Assembly: GCA_025936045.1 (NCBI GenBank)
Contig: JAICUB010000026.1
Location: 1-64,000, forward strand
Direction: 5' to 3'
Source: Polyangiaceae bacterium
GTDB lineage: Bacteria > Myxococcota_A > Polyangia > Polyangiales > Polyangiaceae
Length of the DNA stretch: 64,000 nt
Below, piece after piece: positions 54,914 through 63,300 of this stretch; within the stretch, counting starts at the first letter, position 1; every line of letters begins with the position of its first letter. The notes below the pieces were generated by a model that was not told the origin of the DNA, made no database searches, and saw only the letters and a list, made by a program, of their open reading frames with translations. A program made the translations under genes and the position numbers.

Positions 54914-55356
54914 AGTTTGACCTGCTCGAGCGCGGAACGAAGCTCGTTCGCTTCCTCCGGCGTCATCGCGAGCGCCCGATCCCACTCCGCCTTCGACCAG
55001 AGCTCGAGCAGTTGCCCCATGCCCGCCCACACCGCGTCCTTGTCGAGGCGCGCGCGCTCGCGCAAGGTCGGCGGGATCAGCACGCGACCCGACGCGTCGA
55101 GCTCACACTCGACCGCAGCCGAGACGTACAGTCGGCGAAAGCGCACGCTGCTCCGCCCGAGGCTCGGCAGCTCCATCACTTTCTGCTCGAGCGATTCCCA
55201 CGCGCGCACCGGGTAGAGGTGCAAACAGGGATCGAAGACGTCGGGCGCGAGCACGATGCGCTGATCGCCGTTCGCCGCGATGAGCTCGCGAAAGCGCGCG
55301 GGCAGGCTGATGCGACCTTTCGCATCGACGCTGTGCATGAAGTGCCCGCGGAACAT
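54910..55356 (-). CDS. mraZ: Transcriptional regulator MraZ
   Basis: 148 residues from ATG 55356 (FRGHFMHSVDAKGRISLPAR). The alternative GTG 55413 lies in the MraZ-box array and would begin a 19-residue extension not found in the family. Two AbrB-like beta-barrel repeats are visible: GHFMHSVDAKGRISLPARFR and VECELDASGRVLIPPTLRER. MraZ forms an octa- or dodecameric ring that binds GTGGG-type repeats upstream of mraZ and represses the dcw operon. Three such boxes lie just upstream. Confidence 0.93.
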   Translation of the reverse strand: MFRGHFMHSVDAKGRISLPARFRELIAANGDQRIVLAPDVFDPCLHLYPVRAWESLEQKVMELPSLGRSSVRFRRLYVSAAVECELDASGRVLIPPTLRERARLDKDAVWAGMGQLLELWSKAEWDRALAMTPEEANELRSALEQVKL

Positions 55357-55398
55357 CGGCTCGATTTCGGGTTGGCTTGCCACTGGGTGGGCTGGGTT

Positions 55399-55423
55399 GA
55401 CACTCAGCCCCACTATTTCCCAC
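55399..55423 (-). promoter_or_regulatory. Three 10-bp-spaced MraZ-type boxes (autoregulatory operator)
   Basis: Read on the minus strand, GTGGG AAATA GTGGG GCTGA GTGTC occur at exactly 10-base spacing (plus-strand cccac at 55419-55423 and 55409-55413, gacac at 55399-55403). MraZ of E. coli, Mycoplasma and others binds repeats of this kind. They sit about 10 to 35 bases after the predicted start of transcription, so MraZ binding should block the operon. The third copy is degenerate. Confidence 0.65.
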
Positions 55424-55434
55424 TGGACCAGCCG

Positions 55435-55464
55435 AACCTACGGGTCGACCGCGTGTCCTGTCAA
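55435..55464 (-). promoter_or_regulatory. Candidate dcw operon promoter
   Basis: On the minus strand a perfect -35 TTGACA (55464-55459) and TAGGTT (55440-55435) are separated by 18 bases. TSS expected near 55428, just before the MraZ boxes. Confidence 0.55.
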
Positions 55465-55787
55465 CATTGCGAAGCGCTAAACCATCAGGAAAAACCTTAG
55501 GTTCGATGGTGCGCGCGCAGCCTACATGAACAGGAGATCAGCAACGGGGCGAGACCGTCGCGCGCCGACCTGTCCCACCGGACGGCGGGCGCAAGGTAAG
55601 CACCAAGGTGAAGAGCGCGACGGCGAGAGCGGCGGGAGCAAGAGCGACGAACAGCATGCCGTCCCCCGGAGCAACCCGCGTTCCCGCGGCAAAAGCCGGC
55701 AAAATCAGCGACTTAGAGCGCGTGCTCGCGGGCGCGTGTGGAAACGCGGACACGCGCGCGTGGGCGAGAGCCCGCGCGTGCGCCGGC
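55465..55787. other. Intergenic region between mraZ promoter and tatA
   Basis: About 320 bases without a secure gene. It holds an inverted repeat (accatc 55481-55486 / gatggt 55505-55510 with inner aacct/aggtt) immediately upstream of the dcw -35, a possible 39-codon minus-strand frame 55538-55657 (MLFVALAPAALAVALFTL, with a GGGGGA site; a single-helix peptide, probability low), and the tatA downstream hairpin. Confidence 0.45.
55751..55780 (-). terminator. Possible hairpin after tatA
   Basis: A stem of 7 bp (cacgcgc / gcgcgtg) plus an inner gggc-gaga-gccc tetraloop stem lies 8 bases after the tatA stop on the minus strand. The following bases include only a weak TTT. Confidence 0.3.
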
Positions 55788-55982
55788 TCAGCTCTTGGGA
55801 TCGCGAGGCGGCGACGGCGGCAGATCCGACAGCACGGCCTTCGGCACGTTCGACAAGTCCCGCTTCACGTCGGACACGGTGCGCATGCCGCGGCCGGCGC
55901 TGCGGCCCACCTTCGTCAGCGTTTTCGGCCCAAAAAGCGCGAGCAACACGATGGCTACCAGGATCCAATGCAGAGGGCTCAT
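55788..55982 (-). CDS. tatA: Twin-arginine translocase subunit TatA/TatE family
   Basis: 64 residues from ATG 55982 (ATG 55991 adds three residues). N-terminal membrane helix LHWILVAIVLLALFGPKTLT with the conserved Phe-Gly before the amphipathic helix (KVGRSAGRGMRTVSDVKRDL), then a short acidic/Pro tail. TatA multimers form the pore for folded proteins with RR signals. No tatC or tatB is adjacent. The CE15 esterase 1.3 kb away carries a Tat-like lipoprotein signal. Confidence 0.85.
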   Translation of the reverse strand: MSPLHWILVAIVLLALFGPKTLTKVGRSAGRGMRTVSDVKRDLSNVPKAVLSDLPPSPPRDPKS

Positions 55983-56004
55983 CGTTCCCATGGTCGGCCC
56001 GCCG

Positions 56005-56010
56005 ATTATA
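56005..56010 (-). promoter_or_regulatory. Perfect -10 hexamer for tatA
   Basis: TATAAT on the minus strand (plus: attata) in this GC-rich sequence lies 15-25 bases before the tatA start; no good -35 is paired with it (ATAGCC or GATAGC at 17-18 bases). Confidence 0.4.
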
Positions 56011-56064
56011 CTCCGCGCGCGCGTCTCGGCTATCGCCACGAGCGCACCCACTCGCGCTTTTCCG

Positions 56065-57249
56065 ATGCCGTCTTCATCCCCAAGCGTGCTCCGGCAGCTC
56101 CCTACTCGCTCTCGTCTGACTCTCGCGCTGTTGCTCGGCGCGTGCGCGCGACACCCCGCGGCCGAAGGCGGGCCCTCGGCGGCCACGTCGATGGCGCACG
56201 CTGCGCCAAGCGTCGCGAGTGCGCCGCGCGCCGCAGCCGCGGCGCCCGCGAGCGAGATCGCGAAGGGCGCCTCGCTCTACGCCCACTACTGCGCGCTCTG
56301 CCACGCGGACGATGCCACGGGCTACGCCGCCGACAACGCGCCCTCGCTCGTGAGCCGCACGTTTCTCGAGAGCGCGTCCGACACGTTCATCGCTGCCGGC
56401 ATTCGCGACGGTCGTCCGAGCACCGCGATGGGCGCGTACGGCAAGAACCGTCACGGGCCGCTCGAGGACGCCGACATCGCGGCGATCGTCGCGTTCTTGC
56501 GCTCGCACGGCCCGGCACCTTTGAGTCTTCCCGGCTCCGCGCTCAAGGGCGACGCGGTTCACGGCGGCGCGCTCTTCCACGACGAGTGCGAGAAGTGTCA
56601 CGGCACGGCGACGGAGCGGAAGACGGCCATCAACCTCTACAACCCGCAGTTTCTAGCGAGCGCGAGCCCGGATTTTCTCCGCTACGCGATCGTGAACGGC
56701 CGCCCGCCGACGCCGATGCCGAGCTTCGGGGCAGCGCACATGCCCGCGCAGCAGATCGAGGACCTCGTCGCGTGGCTCGAAAGCAAGAAGGTCGCGCCCC
56801 CCGCGCCCGTCGCCGCGGAGGTGCCGAAGGACCTGCCGGTCGTCATCAACCCGAAGGGTAAGGCGCCGAGCTTCACGCTGCGCGAGGATCGCTTCGTCTC
56901 CGCCGAACAGGTGAAGCAAGCGCTCGCCGCGCACAAGAAGCTCGTGATCGTCGACGCGCGCTCGCCCGCGGATTGGATCGGCTTTCACATCCCGGGCGCG
57001 ATTTCCGCGCCTTACTACGCCGTGAAAGAGCTCGAGCGCATTCCGAACGACGGCACCTGGGTGCTCGCCTATTGCGCGTGTCCTCACCACGCCTCGGGAG
57101 CCGTCGTCGATTACCTGCGCGAGCACGGCTACAAGCACACCGCCGTCATCGACGAGGGCATTCTCTTCTGGAAGGCCCAAGGCTATCCGCTCGCGGGGAC
57201 CGCGCTCGAGAAGGCGCCGAACGCTGCGGCCCCGGCCGGCTCACGTTAG
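56065..57249 (+). CDS. Dihaem cytochrome c-rhodanese fusion lipoprotein
   Basis: 394 residues from ATG 56065. Signal with lipobox-like LALLLGAC. Two cytochrome c domains, with haem motifs CALCH (76-80) and CEKCH (175-179) and distal methionines in STAMGAYG and PTPMPSFG. Residues about 285-385 are a rhodanese domain: AHKKLVIVDARSPADWIGFH, GAISAPYYAVKELE, and the active-site loop YCACPHHAS, with Cys337 as the likely persulfide carrier and Cys339 nearby. Periplasmic electron transfer linked to sulfur or persulfide chemistry is suggested (inference). The 3' end overlaps the converging CE15 gene by 9 bases. Confidence 0.86.
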   Translation: MPSSSPSVLRQLPTRSRLTLALLLGACARHPAAEGGPSAATSMAHAAPSVASAPRAAAAAPASEIAKGASLYAHYCALCHADDATGYAADNAPSLVSRTFLESASDTFIAAGIRDGRPSTAMGAYGKNRHGPLEDADIAAIVAFLRSHGPAPLSLPGSALKGDAVHGGALFHDECEKCHGTATERKTAINLYNPQFLASASPDFLRYAIVNGRPPTPMPSFGAAHMPAQQIEDLVAWLESKKVAPPAPVAAEVPKDLPVVINPKGKAPSFTLREDRFVSAEQVKQALAAHKKLVIVDARSPADWIGFHIPGAISAPYYAVKELERIPNDGTWVLAYCACPHHASGAVVDYLREHGYKHTAVIDEGILFWKAQGYPLAGTALEKAPNAAAPAGSR

Positions 57250-58671
57250 GGCCGGCACCGTCCAGTCGATCCATTTGGCTTCGTCGAGCACGATGCCGCG
57301 CGTCGTTTCGTCGACGGCGGTGTTCGCCGAACCGCCGAGCAAGAACGCGCTGAGGTACGCGTACAAGTCCGTGGCCTGGTCGCTCGGCAGCTGACAGTGG
57401 TTGTGCGGCGGCGAGAGCGAGATGCCCATGTTGTTCGGCAGCCCGAGCGCCTCGTACACCTTGTGAGCCGCCTTGGACGCGCCGTAGGTCGCCACGGGCC
57501 CGAGCCATTCGATGTCGTTCTCGAGCACGAGCAGGCCGCGCGGCGCGCACAGCGCCATGATCTCGTGCTGATCGACGGGGAGCGTGGCGATCGAGTCGGC
57601 GAACCGATTGAAGCCGCTGCCGAGCCAGGCGTTTTCGCCGATGATTTCGCTGGCGCTCTGGATCTTCCGCCCCTTGGCGAGCTCGTCCTCGACGATGCGC
57701 CAGCCGGCAGCGCCGCCCGCGCCCGATTCCTGTGGGATCGTGAGTGCGATGCGCTCGTCGAAGGCGCCGCACGCGAGCGCGCCCTTGCCGTTGCGCGAAC
57801 AGCCGGTCACTGCGAGCCGCGTCACGTCGATCCCGTGGAGCGGCGCCGTCTGCTCGAGCCCGTCGATGACGCGGCTCACGCCCCAAGCCCACGCGATGAG
57901 GGAGCCGGAGTCGATGCTCGTGCCGTAGAGCTCGAAGAATTTCCCCTTGCCGCGCGACGTCTTGTCGAGCTGCTGCGCCATCTCGTCGTTGTCGAAGGCG
58001 ATGGTGGCGACGCCGCCGCCGACCACCGGCGGGAGCGCATAGCTGCCGAGCACGATCAGCGCGGGGTACGGCGGCGTGCCCGTGAGCGGCAGCGTGATCG
58101 TCACGGAGAAGCCGATGCTCTTACCGCCGTCCGAGCACGTGAGCGCGAGCTTGCCCGCGCTGAACGACGCCGTGAGCCCGGACGGCTTCGGCGGCTTCGT
58201 CCCGTAGACGAACGCCTGGGCGAGCTTGCTGAGCTCTTCCCGGCGAGAGCGCCAGTCGAGCAGCGTCGCGACACGCGACCCCGAGAGCGAAGTGAACGGA
58301 TCAGGGAGCTTCGGATTGGCAACGAGCGACGCGACCGCGGGCAGCGCGGGGACGACGAAATCTGCGGCGGCGTCCTCGCTCGCCATCACGCCGGTCGTGA
58401 CGGGCGCGCCACCGCCGCCTAGCCCGCCGACGCCCGGGAAGCCCTGACTGGCGCCCGATTTGCCGCCCCCGCCCACGAACGCGTTGCCGCCGCCGGCCCC
58501 GGCGGTTCCGCTTTCCGCGCCTTCACCGTCCGAGCTGCAATTCGCTAGCAGCACCGAGACCGCCCCCAGCGCTCCCACTCGCAGCACACCGCGTCGCGAT
58601 TCGTCTGCCACAACGCGCACGTCGCTGACCACGCGCGAGGGTCGCACATCCGTTGCGCGCCGCGTTCTCAT
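57241..58671 (-). CDS. Glucuronoyl esterase (CE15), Tat-type lipoprotein
   Basis: 476 residues. The N-terminal part has twin arginines and a lipobox, SRRGVLRVGALGAVSVLLANC, typical of Tat-exported lipoproteins. A Gly-rich linker of about 40 residues (GTAGAGGGNAFVGGGGKSG) leads to an alpha/beta-hydrolase domain with the CE15 motif GCSRNGKGA (nucleophile Ser292), the acid Glu315 in TIPQESGAGGAAGWRI, and the histidines in SPPHNHCQLPS (H423 or H425). CE15 enzymes cut the ester between lignin alcohols and 4-O-methyl-glucuronic acid of xylan. The usual Cys in AACWR is replaced by Gly, so the family disulfide to GCSR is lost. Probably co-transcribed with the GH8 gene 55 bases upstream. Confidence 0.87.
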   Translation of the reverse strand: MRTRRATDVRPSRVVSDVRVVADESRRGVLRVGALGAVSVLLANCSSDGEGAESGTAGAGGGNAFVGGGGKSGASQGFPGVGGLGGGGAPVTTGVMASEDAAADFVVPALPAVASLVANPKLPDPFTSLSGSRVATLLDWRSRREELSKLAQAFVYGTKPPKPSGLTASFSAGKLALTCSDGGKSIGFSVTITLPLTGTPPYPALIVLGSYALPPVVGGGVATIAFDNDEMAQQLDKTSRGKGKFFELYGTSIDSGSLIAWAWGVSRVIDGLEQTAPLHGIDVTRLAVTGCSRNGKGALACGAFDERIALTIPQESGAGGAAGWRIVEDELAKGRKIQSASEIIGENAWLGSGFNRFADSIATLPVDQHEIMALCAPRGLLVLENDIEWLGPVATYGASKAAHKVYEALGLPNNMGISLSPPHNHCQLPSDQATDLYAYLSAFLLGGSANTAVDETTRGIVLDEAKWIDWTVPALT

Positions 58672-58726
58672 TTCAGGCCCGAAGGCGCGAACATCGAGCG
58701 CGGATTTGCACTGTCGGAAGCAAACT

Positions 58727-60286
58727 TCAACGACTCGGATACTCGGCGAGATTACCCGTCAGCATCGCGAGGCTCAACGCCGTCCAGCTCAGGTTGTAGT
58801 AGCGGCTGCGAGCGAGCAGCGTGCCCGTCGCGACGAGCGCGTACGCGTCGTCGACGAAGCTCTGAAACATCGCGTCGTGCATGGCGCCCACGGCGGCCGA
58901 GCCCACGAACACCGCCGATTGTGGGCCGTTCGCAGCGGAGTCGGGATCGGGGTGCGGCGTGCCGTCGAGATCGTAGCCGTCGACGATCTTACTCGCACCG
59001 ACGCCCGCGAAGAATTGACTGACCTTCCCGAGGTAGGTCTTCGCGCGCGCGTCGCCGTACCAGCAGTAGTCGAGACCGACGCGGAACGGGATGCGTGCGG
59101 AGTCGTATTGGTAGTTCGTCGCGCTGCCGTTCGGCGGTGATTTGGGTGCGCCGTTCGCGTCGCACCAGGCCGGAACGAGGCCGTTGTCCGCGTTGCCGCT
59201 CGCGCTGTTCAGCGACTTGGCGAGGATCGAATAGCCGGTGTCGATCACGTGACCCCAACCCGCCGTATCGCCCGTCACCTCACCGAACACGCGATATTCC
59301 GTGGGCGCGAAGTACGAGGCGTTGAAGACGATGGTCCCGCCCCAAGTGTCGCCCGCGAGGAGGAAGTAAGCGTTCGCCGGATCGATCTCGTGATCCCAGA
59401 TCGCTTTGATCTCGGTCTTGGCGTAGTCGAGGTACGGCTGGTCGAGGCTGCCTTTGCCACCCCATTGGCGATCAGCCATTACGAGCGCCCAGGCCATGTC
59501 TTCGTCGGCGTCGGTCGCGGCGCCGCTACCGCTGACGCTGGTACCCGCAGCGTTGATGTACCAATTCATCAAGCCGCTCGAATCGAGCCAGAGCTGCGAG
59601 TATTTCCAGAGCTCGTCGAAGGTGTGTTGATCGTCGAAGGCGACGGCCAGGACCATGCCGTAGCCGATACCCTCCGAAACGGTCGAGTTCGTCTCCGCAC
59701 CGGGTGAGTTCGGACGCTGAACACGCAGGTGGCCCCCCGCACCAGTGGAAGTGACAAGCTCGCTCTTCCATGCGTCGTACGCCTTCTTCGCGGCGTCCGC
59801 GCTCGGGGCACTCGGATAGGTGCACCCCATTGCGTGTTGGTTTTGGGGGAAGGGAAAGCGCGCTCCCGTGGGCGAACCGGCCATGCCCAGCATGCCCGCG
59901 CTGCCGGCGCCGGCCGAACCGCTGGCCCCACCCATGCCCGCCGCGCTGCTCCCGCTCGAGCCGGCTCCGCCGCTCGTAGCCGTGCCCGCACTTCCAGAGC
60001 TGCTGCCGCCCGCACCGCCCGTACCCGAGCCGTGCCCGCCCGCGCCGGGACTTCCGGCACTCCCACTCGCGCCGCTGCCGGCCGTGGGTGCGCCGCCGGA
60101 GGTCGAAACGGCACCAGTTGCGGCGGAACCACCGCTGCCCGGCACTCCGCCATTGCCCGCACCGCCACTCGCCGCGCTGCCGCCGGGTCCGGCGCCGGAC
60201 CCGCCGGAAGGCGAGTCGGCCTTCTGTCCGCAAGCCGGAAACGCGAGGAGCGCGAGAACGAAGGAGGAGACCCGCTCGAAGCGCAT
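58727..60286 (-). CDS. Glycoside hydrolase family 8 enzyme, secreted lipoprotein
   Basis: 519 residues. Signal with LLAFPACG (lipidated Cys). Residues 25-135 are a Gly/Ser/Ala-rich spacer. The catalytic domain shows the GH8 pattern: VSEGIGYGMVLAVAFDDQHT with the general acid Glu205, DEDMAWALVMADRQWGG with Asp259 and Asp261/263, and INAAGTSVSG and FAPTEYRVF further on. GH8 contains endo-glucanases, xylanases, chitosanases and reducing-end xylanases; the substrate class is not decided here. Pairing with a CE15 esterase points to plant cell-wall xylan (inference). Confidence 0.88.
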   Translation of the reverse strand: MRFERVSSFVLALLAFPACGQKADSPSGGSGAGPGGSAASGGAGNGGVPGSGGSAATGAVSTSGGAPTAGSGASGSAGSPGAGGHGSGTGGAGGSSSGSAGTATSGGAGSSGSSAAGMGGASGSAGAGSAGMLGMAGSPTGARFPFPQNQHAMGCTYPSAPSADAAKKAYDAWKSELVTSTGAGGHLRVQRPNSPGAETNSTVSEGIGYGMVLAVAFDDQHTFDELWKYSQLWLDSSGLMNWYINAAGTSVSGSGAATDADEDMAWALVMADRQWGGKGSLDQPYLDYAKTEIKAIWDHEIDPANAYFLLAGDTWGGTIVFNASYFAPTEYRVFGEVTGDTAGWGHVIDTGYSILAKSLNSASGNADNGLVPAWCDANGAPKSPPNGSATNYQYDSARIPFRVGLDYCWYGDARAKTYLGKVSQFFAGVGASKIVDGYDLDGTPHPDPDSAANGPQSAVFVGSAAVGAMHDAMFQSFVDDAYALVATGTLLARSRYYNLSWTALSLAMLTGNLAEYPSR

Positions 60287-60362
60287 GCGAACCCTGAGCG
60301 TACGCCATTTTCCACGGGCACGCCGCGCGCGGAATTTTGGAAGGAGACCGAACGAACGCGCC

Positions 60363-63300
60363 TCAGTATCGGTACTGCCAGAGCAAGTCGAGGCCGGTGC
60401 CGATGGTGCCCGCCTCGGTCCGGAGCGACCAGTCGCGCTTGAAGCGCCAGTCGATGATCGCGCTCGCGGCGTCGCGCTGTTCCACGGGGCCCGTGCCCTC
60501 GAGGTTCTTGTAAGAGAGCTCGACCCAGACGTTCTCGCCCACGGGCACGACGGCGCTGTACGTGGCGTAAGAGACGTCGTCGGCCGTCGTCTCGTTGCCG
60601 GTCCGGATCTCGAGCTGCTTCAGCGGAGTGTCGGCGAGGAGCTGCCCCATGAAGTCCGCGCCGTAGCCGAGCCCCGCCGCCTGCGCTTCCCCGCCGCTCG
60701 AGCTCCCGCCGAGCAAGAGCGCTTGGATTTCGGGCTGCGTCAGCGAAGGATCGCTCTCGAGCCGCAGCGTCGCCTGCTTCATGGTGCCACCCACGTCGAC
60801 GTAGACGGTCGTCCCGTCGGGAGCGCGCCAGCTCGCGAGCACGCGCAGGTGCGGATCGGAAGGATCGGGCGTGTCGAAGTGCACTTCGCCCGACTCGATG
60901 ACGAACCCTTTGCCGAGCAGCTGCACGCGGCCGCCAGACTCGAGCTCGAGGTCGCCCGAGACGCGCGTGTCGTCGTCGAGGTCGACCACGGGGCGACCGC
61001 GCAGCGGGATCTCCATGTCCGAGCGCGTGACGCGCACCTTGCGCGCGAGGTCGAACGCGAGCTGCCACCTGAGCGCTTCGCCGCGCGCCGCCCGGAGCGG
61101 CTCGCGCAGCGGTTGCTTCACGGCGATGTCGGGGTTGTCGTCGACGCCGAGCACGGCGCGTCCCGACGTGCGCGGAAGCGCCGCGGTCAGATCATGGAGC
61201 GAGATGGCGACGAGCATCGGGTCGCGCCGCGGAAAGAGCTCGAGCGTCGCGCCGCCCGTGAGCGTCGCCTGCGAAACGCCCTGGATCATGAGCGGGACGT
61301 TCTTCAGGTTCGCCGTCGCGCGCGCGTCGTCGAGCCTGAGGCCCGTGAGATAGAGATCGGCGGCGGCCGAGACGTTCGCGTACTTGGTGCCGGACGCGGC
61401 CGAGAGATTGCGCACGGCGATGACCGTGCGATCCCCGCTGCGGCTCGCGACGGCGTCGAACCCGACTTTCGAGAGCCGCATGCCGAGCCCTCCGAGTTGA
61501 AACGAGCCGTCGGCGAGCGTGAGCTTGCCGCTGAGCTCGCTCACGGCGGACGGTGTGCCCGCGGTAACGACGCTCGGCGCGAGCGTGAGCGCGACCGAAC
61601 CGTCGAGCCGACCGCCGAGGTCGGCGAGCACGTCGCCGACGAGCGGACTGAGGATGCCCGCATCGACGTCGTGGATCTCGGCGGTCACGGCGACGGGCAG
61701 CGAGCGATCGAGCGCGGGCACGTTGCCGCGCCAGGCGAGCCCGCCGTGCGCTTCGGCGTCGAGCGTCCCGCCGGCGCGCGCGAGCGTGAGCGCGAGCGCG
61801 AGCGCGCGGCCGTCCGTCCGTAGCGTGAGCTCGCCCGCCCCGACGGGCATCTTGCGAACGGCCACGTCCGTGAGCTTGAAGCGCGCGTTCACGGCCGGAA
61901 GGTCGCCGTCGCCCATGAAGGCGACGACGCCGCGCGCGCGGCCGACCATGCCCGCTTGCGCGAGCGGAGGGACGAGCTCGAGCGACAAATCCTCGAGCGA
62001 CAGCTGCGCCTCCCCGCGAAAACCGCGCTCCCCACGCCCGAGCGCAGCCGGATCCACCGTGCCGGTCGCGCTCGCAACGGCGACGCGCGTACCGGTGCAT
62101 GCGACGGAGCTCGTGCTCGCCACGTGCGCCTGCAGCCCGACGCCGATCTTGGCCGCGCTCGGATCGTATTGGAGCGTGCCGCAAGCGTCGAAGGGCACTA
62201 CTTCCGGCTCGTCGCCGAGCGTCAGGCGGAGCACCGACGCCTTCGCCCACAGGTCCGGCTCGGCGAGCGTGCCGCGCACGCCCGCTTCGAGGTGCAACGT
62301 CCCGAGCACGCCGCTCGGCCGCAAGAACGGCGGAAGACCGTCGAGCGCACGGTGCTCGACCACGAGCGTCGCGACGACGGGCTCGCTCCGGAGCAGCGCC
62401 AGCGCGCGCGCCGGTGCGGCGAGCACACGCGTCACGTCCACGTCGATACGCCCGTTCGCCGAGGCGAGCAGCCCCGACGCGTCGATCAGCTGCAAATTCC
62501 CCTCGAGAAATCCCTGCTTACCGTCCAGGTTACCGCCGAGCGCAGCCTCGACGCCGCTCACGTGCAGCGCCTTTGCTCCGGTGCCCCGCGTGACGGCGAG
62601 GCCCTGAGTCGCAGCGAGCAGCGTGACGCTCGGCGGATCCTCCGGGCCCGCGCGGAGCACGCTCACCTGCCCGATCCCGAAGCCGGCGAGCTCGCTCACG
62701 TCCCACGCCGCGGGCAGGAGCGGCTTCACGCGCTCGAGCTCGAGCCGCTCGACGCCGATGTCCAAGCGCCCCGTCGCGCGCAGCCAATCGCCCGCGGAGA
62801 GCAGCGCGCCCTTCACGCTGGTGTCGAAGTTCGCACGCGCCCGGCCGAACCCGGGCACGTCGAGCAACCCCGTTCCCTGCAGGCTCTCGCCTTCGAGCGT
62901 CGTCTGGAGCTCGACGGTGGCGCCGGTGAGCGCGCCGTAGCTCCCGTCGTGGATGCTGGCGTTCAGCGTGCCCCGCCGCACGTCTCGCGCGAGAGCCACC
63001 TCGGCGTCGAGGTCGAGCTTGCCGTGCAAACCGCGGCCCGACAAACCGACTACGTGGCTGATCAGGCCCAGATCGAGGCCCTGCCCGCGCGCATCGACCT
63101 CGAGCAACCCCGGACGATAGCGACCGGACCCCGCGAGCGTCCCGCCGGCGCCCTCGAGCTTCACCTCGCTCGCCTCGACGCTGTCGTCGGCGAAGGAGAC
63201 GTGGCCGGCGTGGGCGTGCACGCTCTTGTTCTCGCGCGCCACGACGAGGTCGACGTCGTCGAAGCGCGTCGCTCCGAGCGCGGAGAGGCGCGTCTTCGCG

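Noticed and set aside
55357..55413. GTG 55413 as the start of mraZ
   Set aside because: It lies in the MraZ-box array and the 19-residue extension is not part of the family; ATG 55356 gives the canonical FRGHFxHSxDAKGR start.
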